Positions 35,104 through 43,986 are shown, counted from the stretch's first letter. The stretch is DNA of 64,000 bases from Gracilimonas sp040904925 (GCA_040904925.1 JBBDSP010000030.1:1-64000), one strand, 5' to 3'. The notes: generated by a model not told the origin, from the letters alone. A program made the numbers and translations.

Positions 35104-36180
35104 TTGCCAAAATCTGACTTTTCAAAACATCTGCTGACCTGGTACCAAGATCACAAACGACAAATGCCCTGGCGGGATGAACCCGATCCCTACAAGATCT
35201 GGGTTTCTGAGATCATGCTCCAACAGACCCGTGTTGATCAGGCTACTCCCTATTTTCAAAGCTTCATTTCATTGTTTCCAACAGTTTATGATCTGGCTAA
35301 GGCAGAGCAACAGGAAGTATTAAAAGCCTGGGAAGGATTGGGGTATTACAGCCGGGCACGAAACCTTCATTCTGCTGCAAAAATGGTTGTTGATGAGTAC
35401 GATGGGAAGTTACCTGAAACTTATGATGAGGTCATCAAGCTAAAAGGGATTGGCCCTTATACCGCAGCCGCTGTAACCAGTATCGCGTTCAATAAACCCA
35501 ACGCTGTTGTGGATGGAAATGTGATACGAGTGCTGACCCGATATTTTGGGATTGAAGAGGATACCCGCAGCACCAAAACCCGAAATAAAGTACAGGAATT
35601 TGCCAATGAACTGATCGATGAAGATCGTCCAGGGGATTTTAACCAGGCACTGATGGAACTTGGTTCTGAAGTTTGTTCGCCGTCTAATCCCAGTTGTATG
35701 GATTGTCCCGTTCAATCCGGCTGTGTTGCTGCAAAAATGACCAAGACAGATGTAATTCCATATAAATCTCCCGCTAAGAAAAAGCCGCATCATGTTATTG
35801 GGGTGGGTATTATCGAAGATGAGAACGGTAAGCTTCTTATCGCTCTTCGTCCTGAAGATGCCATGCTTGGTGGACTTTGGGAATTTCCGGGTGGCAAGCA
35901 AAAAGAAGGGGAAGAAATTCAGGATACCGTTCAACGGGAATTAAAAGAAGAACTTGGGGTTGAGGTAAAAGCCTACAAAGAACTCATGAGTTTAAAGCAT
36001 ACTTATTCCCACTTCTCAATTACGATGCACGCATGGTTTTGCAAGCTCATATCGGGCACGCCTCAACCTAAAGAAAGTCAGGAAGTGCGATGGGTTCAGC
36101 GAAATAAACTGGAGCGATACCCATTTCCCAAAGCTAATAAAGTACTGACACAGCGTTTAACCAATAAGGGACAGGATTAA
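35104..36180 (+). CDS. mutY: A/G-specific adenine glycosylase with intact Nudix box
   Basis: MutY removes adenine opposite 8-oxoguanine. The start is the TTG at 35104, since the conserved LLTWYQDHKRQMPWR follows at once and no ATG fits. Catalytic Glu is at EIMLQQTRVDQ (residue 36), the helix-hairpin-helix at LKGIGPYTAAAV and the iron-sulfur cluster at C-x6-C-x2-C-x5-C (CSPSNPSCMDCPVQSGC). The C-terminal MutT-like domain usually loses catalytic residues. Here (about residues 263-285) it keeps a full Nudix consensus: GKQKEGE, seven residues, then RELKEELGV. Length is 358 residues. It converges on the methyltransferase. Confidence 0.93.
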   Translation: MPKSDFSKHLLTWYQDHKRQMPWRDEPDPYKIWVSEIMLQQTRVDQATPYFQSFISLFPTVYDLAKAEQQEVLKAWEGLGYYSRARNLHSAAKMVVDEYDGKLPETYDEVIKLKGIGPYTAAAVTSIAFNKPNAVVDGNVIRVLTRYFGIEEDTRSTKTRNKVQEFANELIDEDRPGDFNQALMELGSEVCSPSNPSCMDCPVQSGCVAAKMTKTDVIPYKSPAKKKPHHVIGVGIIEDENGKLLIALRPEDAMLGGLWEFPGGKQKEGEEIQDTVQRELKEELGVEVKAYKELMSLKHTYSHFSITMHAWFCKLISGTPQPKESQEVRWVQRNKLERYPFPKANKVLTQRLTNKGQD

Positions 36181-36194
36181 ATTCAGCCCTTATT
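36163..36194. terminator. Shared hairpin between convergent mutY and methyltransferase
   Basis: AATAAGGG pairs with CCCTTATT across a 16-base loop spanning both stop regions. There is no strong T-run, so termination is only moderately supported. Confidence 0.35.
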
Positions 36195-36801
36195 TAAAAG
36201 CTGTTCCATACACATGCGGAATAATGGGAATAAAGATAGTTTTGGAGTTGAACCGTTCAAGCTCTACCCTGCTAAATAAAGCATTCTGCAAAATTCTGCC
36301 TGTATTTCTATCTACATAACACCCGTCAAAAAACCATTTCCACGGCTTTTTGGTAAATTTCTGAAAGCTGCAGATCCAACTTTTATGATCTGCCTTTACA
36401 TGTTCCAGAAATACAAAACGGCCTTCGGGCTCCAGCACTCTTCTTATCTCAAATATTGCCTTTACCGGATTTTTTACCGTACATAGTACTAAACTGCTGA
36501 TCACCATTTTCACGGAATCACTTTTCAGGTTCATAGTTTCAGCTCCGTAGTTATGGATCTCAACTTCGATACCATAACTGGCTGCTCTCCTTTTTAATAG
36601 ATTATTGAATGATTCTTTTGGTTCAATGGCTATGACTTTAGTACCCGGTCTCAAGTATCTGAAATTTGCTCCATATCCCGCACCTATCTCAACAACGGTT
36701 TCGGGATGATCTTGAAACAGTAATTGTTTTTCATTCCCGTATCGCCGATGCATGTATTGGTCTACCAAAATGAAAAACCATTCATTAAACTTTTGAATCA
36801 A
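36190..36801 (-). CDS. SAM-dependent methyltransferase
   Basis: A 203-residue class I methyltransferase with motif I VVEIGAGYGANFRYL, an acidic loop AIEPKES and SLVLCTVKNPVKAIFEIRRVL. The layout and the HVKADHKSWICSFQ region resemble METTL7/UbiE-like lipid or small-molecule methylases. The start is a TTG at 36801; the next in-frame ATG would cut the beginning only slightly before motif I. Substrate is unknown. Confidence 0.75.
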   Translation of the reverse strand: MIQKFNEWFFILVDQYMHRRYGNEKQLLFQDHPETVVEIGAGYGANFRYLRPGTKVIAIEPKESFNNLLKRRAASYGIEVEIHNYGAETMNLKSDSVKMVISSLVLCTVKNPVKAIFEIRRVLEPEGRFVFLEHVKADHKSWICSFQKFTKKPWKWFFDGCYVDRNTGRILQNALFSRVELERFNSKTIFIPIIPHVYGTAFK

Positions 36802-36904
36802 TTTGCCTCTGTTTTGTTTGTAAGTAGTAAGATAGCTTCAGAACTTTAATAGTTATCGGCTATTCTCATAAAATCACAAATTCAGGATAAAATATTTCAA
36901 TCTA

Positions 36905-37753
36905 TTGGCCCGAAAACGTAAAAGATACCGAACCATTTCAAAAAAGAAACTCCTTGAACTCAAACCATTTCTGGATGAGCTTGTAAATGAAATCGAGACC
37001 CCGAATTATATAGATGATGATCCTGTACAGTTTATGCATGCTTTTGAACAAAAGAACGACAAAGAACTGGCAGGGTTTTTTGCGGCTACTATGGCCTGGG
37101 GCCGGCGTGATATTGTAAATGCAAAAGTTGAGGACCTTTTACAACGGATGAATAACCGGCCTGAAGAATTTATCTTGAACTATTCGGAAAGTGACGCGGC
37201 TAACTACGAAGGATTTAAACACCGAACATTCAAACCCATAGACCTTCACTGGCTCACTAAAACACTTCAATCCATTCTTCTCAAATTCCGAACTTTCGAG
37301 AAATTCTGGACCTTTTGTTATGACCGGTCAAAAAGTGAGAAAAAAGATCTCATCTCCGTTTTTCATGATCAGTTCTTTACCTTCCACCCCGAAGCTCCTC
37401 AACGTGTAAGAAAGCATGTTTCAAATCCTGCGAAGAACAGCTCCGCAAAAAGATTGTACATGTATCTGAGATGGTGCCTCAGAAAAAACAGCCCTGTTGA
37501 TCCGGGAACTATGGCTTTCATGTCTCCCGCTGAATTGAAGATTCCATTGGATGTTCATGTTGCCCGCCAAGCCCGCAAGCTTGGACTTCTTTCCCGTAAG
37601 CAAAATGATTGGAAAGCCGTACAGGAACTCACAAATAAAATGAAGCTACTGGACCCCAAAGATCCTGCTAAATATGATTTTGCATTATTTGGGATTGGAG
37701 TATTGGGCTCTGAACTTCCGGATGAGCTGGTGATAAACAAAAAAGTTGACTGA
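36905..37753 (+). CDS. TIGR02757 family protein
   Basis: A 282-residue protein of the TIGR02757/DUF2400 family, common in Bacteroidota and related groups and of unknown function. Typical segments are DDPVQFMHAFEQKNDKEL, AGFFAATMAWGRRDIVNAK, KRLYMYLRWCLRK and PLDVHVARQARKLGLL. The helical layout recalls HhH-GPD DNA glycosylases but there is no confirmed activity. It begins at a TTG (36905), because no ATG exists before the conserved region. Confidence 0.8.
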   Translation: MARKRKRYRTISKKKLLELKPFLDELVNEIETPNYIDDDPVQFMHAFEQKNDKELAGFFAATMAWGRRDIVNAKVEDLLQRMNNRPEEFILNYSESDAANYEGFKHRTFKPIDLHWLTKTLQSILLKFRTFEKFWTFCYDRSKSEKKDLISVFHDQFFTFHPEAPQRVRKHVSNPAKNSSAKRLYMYLRWCLRKNSPVDPGTMAFMSPAELKIPLDVHVARQARKLGLLSRKQNDWKAVQELTNKMKLLDPKDPAKYDFALFGIGVLGSELPDELVINKKVD

Positions 37754-37791
37754 ACAATCAATTCAGCCATCAATTAATAGACACCCATACG

Positions 37792-37823
37792 TTTCCAATT
37801 CTCGTTGATACTGTGTATATTTG
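37792..37823 (+). promoter_or_regulatory. Candidate rpsU promoter
   Basis: A TTTC -33-like element and a perfect -7 box TATATTTG (37816-37823) are separated by 20 bases, matching the Bacteroidota primary-sigma pattern. The start codon lies about 50 bases downstream. Confidence 0.5.
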
Positions 37824-37873
37824 TTGTTCCCAATTATGGGAGACAAAAATTAAACGAAAGGATGTGAAACTTC

Positions 37874-38068
37874 ATGTTAGGAGTCGAAGTAAAAGACAAC
37901 GAAAGTGTTGATCGCGCAATAAACCGCTTCAAGAAACTGATAAGCCGGTCACGTGTTCTCAACGAATACAAAGATCGTCAGCAGTATACGAAGCCTTCAT
38001 TTGAGCGACGCGAAGCTTTGAAAAAAGCCAAGCGAGAGCAACGACGTCGCGAACGCGACAACTTCTAA
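37874..38068 (+). CDS. rpsU: 30S ribosomal protein bS21
   Basis: A 64-residue, strongly basic S21 with the family start GVEVKDNESVDRAINRFKKL and the basic tail. The leader shows only a modest AAAGGA 11 bases before the ATG. In Bacteroidota bS21 is reported to help hide the anti-Shine-Dalgarno of 16S rRNA. That would fit the SD-poor genes seen throughout this window. Confidence 0.95.
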   Translation: MLGVEVKDNESVDRAINRFKKLISRSRVLNEYKDRQQYTKPSFERREALKKAKREQRRRERDNF

Positions 38069-38088
38069 ACGAAGTGTAACAAATTCGA

Positions 38089-38118
38089 GCCCTCCGGTTT
38101 TACCTGAGGGCTTTTTTT
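38089..38118 (+). terminator. rpsU terminator
   Basis: GCCCTC and GAGGGC pair across an 11-base loop, followed by seven T. It overlaps the stop codon of the convergent radA gene. Confidence 0.88.
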
Positions 38119-39437
38119 ATGGCCTCATGTAAATATCGAATACCATTTTTGTTTTTGGAACCCGGCATTACTAATTCTTTATAACCTAATTTTTTAGCCT
38201 CTCTCTCCCGCTGTTCTAAATGAGGCACCGTCCTCACCTCTCCGCCTAGTCCTACTTCTCCGATAAATGCCATATGAGAAGTGATCGGTTCGTCAGTTAG
38301 ACTCGAAACTAATGCACAGCAAACTCCAAGATCTCCTGCGGGATCGTTTAGCTTAAACCCACCGGCTATGTTCAAATACACATCGTGATTTGAAAAGTTT
38401 TTACCTACTCTTTTTTCCAATACTGCGAGGAGTAAAGCTAATCTGTTACGGTCAAACCCGTTTGCGGTTCTTTGGGGTGAACCGTAGGAAGAAGGCGTTA
38501 CCAATGCCTGCACCTCGATCAAAAGCGGACGGGTTCCTTCCATGGTGCAAACCACCGAATTCCCGCTTATACCGGAAGTTTTATCAGAAATAAATAATTC
38601 AGATGGATTTGATACTTCAATAAGTCCGTCTGATTTCATTTCGAAAACCCCGACTTCCTGGGCAGCTCCAAAACGATTCTTTAAGGTCCTTAGCAACCGA
38701 TAGGTATACTGTTTGTCACCTTCAAACTGAAGTACCGTATCTACCATATGCTCCAAAACGCGAGGTCCAGCAATATCTCCCTCTTTCGTCACGTGGCCGA
38801 TCACCAGCGTGGTTATATTCTTTTTCTTAGCCAGTTGCTGAAATAATGCAGCACATTCTTTCACCTGCTGAATACTCCCCGGCATACTCGATAATTCCGT
38901 ACGGTATACGGTTTGAATAGAATCCACGATGAGCAGATCGGGCTTCAGTTTCTGAGCCTCAGCCATGATGCTGTCAACCTGAGTTTCATTGTAGATCAGG
39001 AGTTTTTCTGATTTTACACCAATGCGGGCAGCACGCTGTTTTATTTGTCCCGCCGATTCCTCTCCCGCACAATACAATATGGTAAGATCAGGATTGGCTT
39101 TCGCGATTTGAAGCGTCAGTGTACTTTTTCCAACACCCGGCTCACCCCCGATTAATATATAAGAGCCGGGAATAAATCCCCCGCCTAAAACCCGATCTAA
39201 TTCAGAGATATTACTTTTAAACCGGGTCTTTTCTGACGTTTCAACATCTTCCAGCTTCTGAGGTGCAGATGACTCCAGCCCATCAACTTTGGCTTTATGG
39301 TTAGAGGTTGAATTCCCTTTTGTTATTGTTTTCTCAACAAAAGTATTCCATTCCCCACATGAAGGGCAGCTCCCATTCCATTTCGGAGAAATATACCCGC
39401 AATTTGAGCACTCATACTGAGTTTTCACTTTCGCCAT
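38100..39437 (-). CDS. radA: DNA repair protein RadA
   Basis: RadA is a DnaB-like helicase acting on recombination intermediates. Its 445 residues contain an N-terminal C4 zinc finger (Cys10, Cys13, Cys24, Cys27; CSNCGYISPKWNGSCPSC), a Walker A GEPGVGKST (98-106), the RadA-specific KNRFG motif and a C-terminal Lon-like domain (GLGGEVRTVP). It is complete. The next gene upstream ends 1 base before it, so the two form one transcript. Confidence 0.94.
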   Translation of the reverse strand: MAKVKTQYECSNCGYISPKWNGSCPSCGEWNTFVEKTITKGNSTSNHKAKVDGLESSAPQKLEDVETSEKTRFKSNISELDRVLGGGFIPGSYILIGGEPGVGKSTLTLQIAKANPDLTILYCAGEESAGQIKQRAARIGVKSEKLLIYNETQVDSIMAEAQKLKPDLLIVDSIQTVYRTELSSMPGSIQQVKECAALFQQLAKKKNITTLVIGHVTKEGDIAGPRVLEHMVDTVLQFEGDKQYTYRLLRTLKNRFGAAQEVGVFEMKSDGLIEVSNPSELFISDKTSGISGNSVVCTMEGTRPLLIEVQALVTPSSYGSPQRTANGFDRNRLALLLAVLEKRVGKNFSNHDVYLNIAGGFKLNDPAGDLGVCCALVSSLTDEPITSHMAFIGEVGLGGEVRTVPHLEQREREAKKLGYKELVMPGSKNKNGIRYLHEAIKKALR

Positions 39438-39438
39438 A

Positions 39439-40479
39439 CTAATCCTGCTTTATCTCTACCACTTTTTGATTTACATACCATGTAGTGGCCATTATACCTA
39501 ATCCAATGCTGATGTAGTAACTTATGATCCTCCAGAGAAAAACTGCTAATCCTACAAAACCCTCCCTTGAGATCAATGGTCCCTGGAAGAGTACAAATAA
39601 TCCTTCTACCCCTCCACTTCCTCCCGGAGTAGGAACAACTAAGAAGGCCAGATTCATTGCTAAACTCCGCAATACGGAAAGTACTTCGGGAGCCGGTAAC
39701 AGACTAAGAACTACAATGGTTGGTAGTGCAATCCTCGCCAGCCACGACATCGTTGAAAGGAAAAAAGCTTTGGCTAAAAAGCTAAAAGGCTTCTTTCTAA
39801 GCTGGTGTGCATATTCTTCCAGATTTTCAGCCTCAACTTCGATCTTGTCACTCATTTTTCGAAGTACAGGGAGTTTAAATACCACCTTAACTACCTTCTT
39901 TATGGCCGCAGGATTTTTAAGCACTCCATAGGCCAGTACTCCCGCATAACTCAATAATCCTACATATAATAAGCCCATGGAAACATCCCCAACCAAACCA
40001 ACCTCTGAGGGAACCACTTCATAAAAAATACCGGCAAAAAGCAGAATTGGTATAGCCATTGCAAACCATAGTTGGTCAAGAAGAACGCCGTATAAAATAA
40101 TCGCTCCGGCATCACCTAACTTCAGGCCTTCTTTGGTCATCGCGTAGGTTGCCATCGGTGCTCCGCCTATAGTAGATGGAGTCACGGCAGAAGTAAAATC
40201 CCAGGCAAGAACTACTCGAACAGATGCTAACCAATCCAGTTTTTTTTCTGAAAGAAACCGAATTTTAGCAGACGAAAACCATACCCTCAGCAGAGATACT
40301 ACCACTGCAATCACCAATCCCGGCAGTCTTTTTGGGGCAAGGTGCTCCAGCACTCCGGGTGTATAGGTCCAGTAAATAACACCCGCCATAGTTGCTAAAC
40401 TCAATCCTATGGAAATGACCAGATATTTCCTGGAAAGCAAAGACTGTGGTTGTTTAATATGTGTTGTTTCGCTGCTCAA
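39439..40479 (-). CDS. YbhN/LPG synthase-type membrane protein (flippase-like)
   Basis: A 346-residue membrane protein with about seven to eight segments, related to the lysylphosphatidylglycerol synthase transmembrane region (UPF0104). Motifs are VRVVLAWDFTSAVTPSTIGGAP and LVVPTPGGSGGVEGLFVLF, typical of this group. The soluble transferase half of MprF is missing. Members are thought to flip or handle lipids. The start appears to be TTG at 40479. It is co-transcribed with radA, with a 1-base gap. Confidence 0.78.
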   Translation of the reverse strand: MSSETTHIKQPQSLLSRKYLVISIGLSLATMAGVIYWTYTPGVLEHLAPKRLPGLVIAVVVSLLRVWFSSAKIRFLSEKKLDWLASVRVVLAWDFTSAVTPSTIGGAPMATYAMTKEGLKLGDAGAIILYGVLLDQLWFAMAIPILLFAGIFYEVVPSEVGLVGDVSMGLLYVGLLSYAGVLAYGVLKNPAAIKKVVKVVFKLPVLRKMSDKIEVEAENLEEYAHQLRKKPFSFLAKAFFLSTMSWLARIALPTIVVLSLLPAPEVLSVLRSLAMNLAFLVVPTPGGSGGVEGLFVLFQGPLISREGFVGLAVFLWRIISYYISIGLGIMATTWYVNQKVVEIKQD

Positions 40480-40510
40480 ATAATTATCGCTAAATCAGGA
40501 TGGCTTAGAT

Positions 40511-40544
40511 AAAAAAAGCCTTACAGGAAATTACCTGTAAGGCT
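40511..40544 (-). terminator. Terminator of the aldolase gene
   Basis: An 11-bp perfect stem AGCCTTACAGG/CCTGTAAGGCT with a 6-base loop is followed, on the minus strand, by seven T. It is one of the strongest terminators in the window and lies about 20 bases past the aldolase stop. Confidence 0.92.
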
Positions 40545-40562
40545 GTAATTATTTTTTACTTT

Positions 40563-41639
40563 TCAGGCTAGTGTGATCTCATCATTGAGATAAACATCCT
40601 GAATCATATTCAGCAGTTTTACTCCTTCTTTCAATGGCCGCTGAAATGCTTTTCGACCACTGATAAGTCCCATACCACCGGCTCGCTTATTAATAATAGC
40701 TGTTTTTACAGCATCAGCGAAATCATTTTTACCGGAAGCTCCACCTGAATTGATCAGGCCGGCACGCCCCATAAAGCAATTTGCAACCTGATAACGGGTA
40801 AGGTCGATCGGGTGATCAGAGGCGAGCTCAGAATAAATACGGTCATCCAGTTTTCCGTAGCTTGAATCGCCGGAATTCAACGCTTTGTATCCGCCATTGT
40901 TTGTAGGCTGTTTTTGTTTGATGATATCCGCACCTAATGTAGTTCCGATATGATTCGCTTGTCCTGTAAGATCAGCAGAAGAATGATAATCAACGCCATC
41001 TACTTTAAATGCACTGTTTCGGGTATAGCACCACAATATTGTTGCCATGCCTAATTCATGTGCGTAAGCAAAAGCCTGTGCAACTTCCTGAATTTGTCGG
41101 TTAGACTCTTCAGAACCGAAGTATATCGTGGCACCAACTGCTGCAGCTCCCATATCATAAGCCTGATCAATAGTGCCAAACATGATCTGATCGTAATTGT
41201 TTGGATAAGTCAACAGTTCATTGTGATTGATCTTAACAATGAAAGGAATTTTATGTGCGTATTTTCTTGAAACTGAAGCAAGGGCTCCAAAAGTTGAAGC
41301 TACTCCGTTACATCCTGCTTCCATAGCTAAATTCACAATGTGATCAGGATCAAAGTAATCCGGATTCTTGGCGAAAGACGCACCTGCTGAGTGCTCAATT
41401 CCCTGATCTACAGGCAAGATCGAAACAAAACCTGTTCCTCCTAGTCGTCCGTTATTCAGTAACCTTTGTAAATTTTGAAGTACCCTGTTATTTCGGTCGG
41501 AATGATACCAAACATCATCCACATAATTTCCGGATGGCTGAATCAAACGATCGGTACTAATGGTCTTACATTTGTGTTCAAGAAGATCAGAAGCTTCATC
41601 TCCCAGCAGTTCTTCAATACTGTTAATTCCAAGTGACAT
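40563..41639 (-). CDS. fbaB: Fructose-bisphosphate aldolase, class I (FbaB type)
   Basis: A 358-residue Schiff-base aldolase of the DhnA/FbaB kind, cleaving fructose-1,6-bisphosphate. Features are VSILPVDQGIEHSAGASF, VKINHNELLTYPN, DMGAAAVGATIYFGSEES, the Lys-bearing ADIIKQKQPTNNGG and GLISGRKAFQRP. It is complete and monocistronic between a strong terminator and a long spacer. No class II aldolase is seen here. Confidence 0.9.
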   Translation of the reverse strand: MSLGINSIEELLGDEASDLLEHKCKTISTDRLIQPSGNYVDDVWYHSDRNNRVLQNLQRLLNNGRLGGTGFVSILPVDQGIEHSAGASFAKNPDYFDPDHIVNLAMEAGCNGVASTFGALASVSRKYAHKIPFIVKINHNELLTYPNNYDQIMFGTIDQAYDMGAAAVGATIYFGSEESNRQIQEVAQAFAYAHELGMATILWCYTRNSAFKVDGVDYHSSADLTGQANHIGTTLGADIIKQKQPTNNGGYKALNSGDSSYGKLDDRIYSELASDHPIDLTRYQVANCFMGRAGLINSGGASGKNDFADAVKTAIINKRAGGMGLISGRKAFQRPLKEGVKLLNMIQDVYLNDEITLA

Positions 41640-41834
41640 AATTATTTTTCTCTTTTTAAATTTGTTTTCATGAGTGAGTAAGTGGGCTGAAAATATAAGC
41701 CTAAATGAGGGAAATGGCTAAAGAGAAGTTTCAGGAATTTATAAGACTTGCAAAGGGTGGGATGAAAACTATTTCTAAAATAACTCGAATTATTTTAAAA
41801 GCTCACAATGAATTAAGTTTCCCAAGCTGACTTT

Positions 41835-41861
41835 TTTACAAACGGTTTGTCATTTTGTAAA
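41835..41861. promoter_or_regulatory. Nested palindromes upstream of hsp20
   Basis: ACAAAC and GTTTGT flank a single G (41838-41850), lying inside TTTACAAA and TTTGTAAA (41835-41842 and 41854-41861). It sits 46-72 bases upstream of the -24/-12-like element, where an activator could bind. Confidence 0.35.
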
Positions 41862-41906
41862 TATCCGGCTTAAAAAATGTCAGGCTGAATATGAACGCTA
41901 ATTATT

Positions 41907-41923
41907 TGGCACAGGATTTGTGA
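41907..41923 (+). promoter_or_regulatory. Possible sigma-54 (-24/-12) promoter of hsp20
   Basis: The element TTGGCACAGGATTTGTG has the -24 GG followed by ten bases and GT. The canonical -12 is GC, so one base is off. It is the only such element I noticed in the window. Confidence 0.4.
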
Positions 41924-41996
41924 ATATCACTTTGTCGAACATTAGTGTCGATTTGGGTTATACCCTATGATCTTTAAATCAAAATAATCATTTAAA

Positions 41997-42002
41997 AGGA
42001 GG
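41997..42002 (+). promoter_or_regulatory. Strong Shine-Dalgarno of hsp20
   Basis: AGGAGG lies 8 bases before the ATG at 42011, a rare feature in this window. Confidence 0.75.
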
Positions 42003-42010
42003 ACAAACCT

Positions 42011-42469
42011 ATGTTGATGCGAACAAACACAAGTACACCAACTCTTTGGAATAACAACACAGCAACTTCACCTCTCAAAATATCTAATTGGATAGATGAG
42101 GTATTTGAAGATGCCTTGAACTGGCCAAGAGCTACTGCTTCAGGCTTTGTTCCGGAGCTTAACGTATATGAAACCGACAAAGAGTTTGAAGTCTCGGCTG
42201 CTCTTCCCGGAATGAGCAAAGATGATATCGAAATCAACTTTAATTCCGGTGCTCTTACCATCAGTGGGGAGCGAAAAATAGAACAAGAAGAAAATGGCAG
42301 AAGATACCATCGCATTGAAAGTCGGTTTGGTAAATTCAGCCGTTCATTGACGCTGCCTGGTGATATGATCGATCGGGAGAAGATCACTGCTAAATATGAA
42401 AACGGCGTGCTTAACATCACTATTCCAAAAGTGAAAGAAAAAGCAGCCAAAAAGATCAAAGTGATGTAG
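42011..42469 (+). CDS. Small heat-shock protein, Hsp20/alpha-crystallin family
   Basis: A 152-residue ATP-independent holdase chaperone. The alpha-crystallin domain covers about residues 45-140, with VYETDKEFEVSAALPGMSKDDIEI, the conserved GALTISGERK strand, RFGKFSRSLTLPGD and the closing motif AKYENGVLNITIPK. A flexible N-terminal arm precedes it and a short IKV-type tail follows. It is monocistronic. The special upstream sequence and the terminator suggest stress-induced expression. Confidence 0.92.
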   Translation: MLMRTNTSTPTLWNNNTATSPLKISNWIDEVFEDALNWPRATASGFVPELNVYETDKEFEVSAALPGMSKDDIEINFNSGALTISGERKIEQEENGRRYHRIESRFGKFSRSLTLPGDMIDREKITAKYENGVLNITIPKVKEKAAKKIKVM

Positions 42470-42494
42470 AATGAAGTACATAGTGTTTTTAATG

Positions 42495-42525
42495 AAAGCC
42501 GTGGACCAAAAATCCCGGCTTTTTT
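42495..42525 (+). terminator. hsp20 terminator
   Basis: AAAGCCG and CGGCTTT pair across a 14-base loop, followed by more T. It sits about 25 bases past the hsp20 stop. Confidence 0.8.
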
Positions 42526-42628
42526 AGTTTCAATAATTATTACTCATCCTGCTAATAGGACTTTTAAGAAATACACGATAAATCTTTATCTTCATTTCTA
42601 AATTTCATTAATAGATCGTTCACCAGAA

Positions 42629-43618
42629 ATGAACATAGATTCCATCCAGTTACCTGATCAGCCTTTATTTTTAGCACCTATGGAGGATGTCACAGATTCT
42701 CCCTTTCGGCAAATATGTCGAAAAAAAGGGGCTGATATTGTATTCACTGAGTTTATCAGTTCTGAGGCACTGATCCGTGATTCCGATATTGCCATGCATA
42801 AAATGGACTTTGATGAGATGGAGCGTCCCTTTGGAGTTCAAATTTTTGGCGGGCGTGAAGAAGCCATGGAGGGTGCTGCAAAAGTAGCCGAGAGCAATAA
42901 TCCGGACCTGGTCGACATCAATTTTGGATGCCCTGTTTACAAGGTTGTCAAAAAGGGAGCCGGAGCCGGATGCCTGAAAGACCTCAGCATGATGGAGCGA
43001 ATGGCCGGCACCGTAGTTGACGCCGTTAAAAATAAACCTGTAACCGTTAAAACCCGCCTTGGCTGGGATGACAGCACCATCAAAATACAAGAAGTCGCCT
43101 TGATGCTTCAGAAGCTTGGAGTGAAGGCTCTAACAGTTCACGCCAGAACCCGAGCCCAAAAGTACAAAGGCGATGCACGATGGGAATGGCTCAAAAAACT
43201 CAAAAACACACCAGGACTTGAAATTCCTATCATAGGAAATGGAGACGTGACTTCACCCGAATTAGCCAAAAAGATGTTTGATGAAACCGGCGTTGATGGG
43301 GTGATGATCGGACGAGGAGCCATTGGAAATCCCTGGATCTTCGAACGCACCCGCCATTATCTCGAAACAGGTGAACTTCTACCCGAGCCATCAGTTCGCG
43401 AGCGTGTTGAATTATGTGCTGAACAACTTCGACTTTCCGTTAAACATCAGGGAGAGCGATATGGGGTCATCATCATGAAAAAACACTACGGCCAGTATCT
43501 GAAAGGAATCCGGAATGGGAAAAATCTGCGCATGGAATTGATGAAACATGATGAAATGGATCCAATCCTGGAACTACTGCTCAATTTTGATGAGACAGAA
43601 GTGCACGCAATGGCTTAA
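42629..43618 (+). CDS. dusB: tRNA dihydrouridine synthase (DusB type)
   Basis: A 329-residue FMN enzyme reducing uridines in tRNA loops. It has APMEDVTDSPFRQICRKKG at the FMN site, the catalytic Cys region DINFGCPVYKVVKKGAGAG, LTVHARTRAQ, IGNGDVTS and GRGAIGNPW. The C-terminal helical domain is present. The split between DusB and other Dus classes is by similarity only. It starts at an ATG without Shine-Dalgarno. Confidence 0.88.
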   Translation: MNIDSIQLPDQPLFLAPMEDVTDSPFRQICRKKGADIVFTEFISSEALIRDSDIAMHKMDFDEMERPFGVQIFGGREEAMEGAAKVAESNNPDLVDINFGCPVYKVVKKGAGAGCLKDLSMMERMAGTVVDAVKNKPVTVKTRLGWDDSTIKIQEVALMLQKLGVKALTVHARTRAQKYKGDARWEWLKKLKNTPGLEIPIIGNGDVTSPELAKKMFDETGVDGVMIGRGAIGNPWIFERTRHYLETGELLPEPSVRERVELCAEQLRLSVKHQGERYGVIIMKKHYGQYLKGIRNGKNLRMELMKHDEMDPILELLLNFDETEVHAMA

Positions 43619-43762
43619 AGGTATAAGATGAAGTGATTATTGATAAGTGATAAAGTGTTCCTTAGCAAATTAGTCATTCATAATTTACTTTAACACTCAC
43701 CATTCTTTGAATCTTTTAGGGCAATAAGCCGTATTCAGTCAAAACTAATTGAATATCAGATC

Positions 43763-43969
43763 ATGTTTACCCGATTGACCCGTCTCTTTAATTCTTTCCT
43801 TGGAGCTTCTGCAATTGCTGCGGCTCCTTTAAAAGCTATTACAGGAATTGTTGTAAGTTTGATCATCCCATATCTACTATACGCCTTTCTTGGTGGTTTT
43901 GGAATTGCCCTCGCTTTAGTTGGTTTAATATGGGGTGCTGTATGGTTATCTAGGAAGAATGATCAGTAA
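43763..43969 (+). CDS. Small membrane protein, unknown
   Basis: A 68-residue peptide with two hydrophobic segments (AITGIVVSLIIPYLLYAFLG and FGIALALVGLIWGAVWLS) and a basic end. I do not recognise it. It lies between dus and serS, alone on the plus strand, starting with a good ATG. It is probably an integral inner-membrane protein. Confidence 0.45.
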   Translation: MFTRLTRLFNSFLGASAIAAAPLKAITGIVVSLIIPYLLYAFLGGFGIALALVGLIWGAVWLSRKNDQ

Positions 43970-43986
43970 TACGGATTTCTTAAATA

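Larger units (their letters stand above)
41640..42010. other. Long divergent spacer between fbaB and hsp20
   Basis: This 371-base AT-rich region contains no gene. It has the ACAAAC/GTTTGT palindrome at 41838-41850 inside a wider inverted repeat TTTACAAA/TTTGTAAA, then a TTGGCACAGGATTTGTG element at 41907-41923, and a leader of about 80 bases ending in a strong Shine-Dalgarno. Confidence 0.6.
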
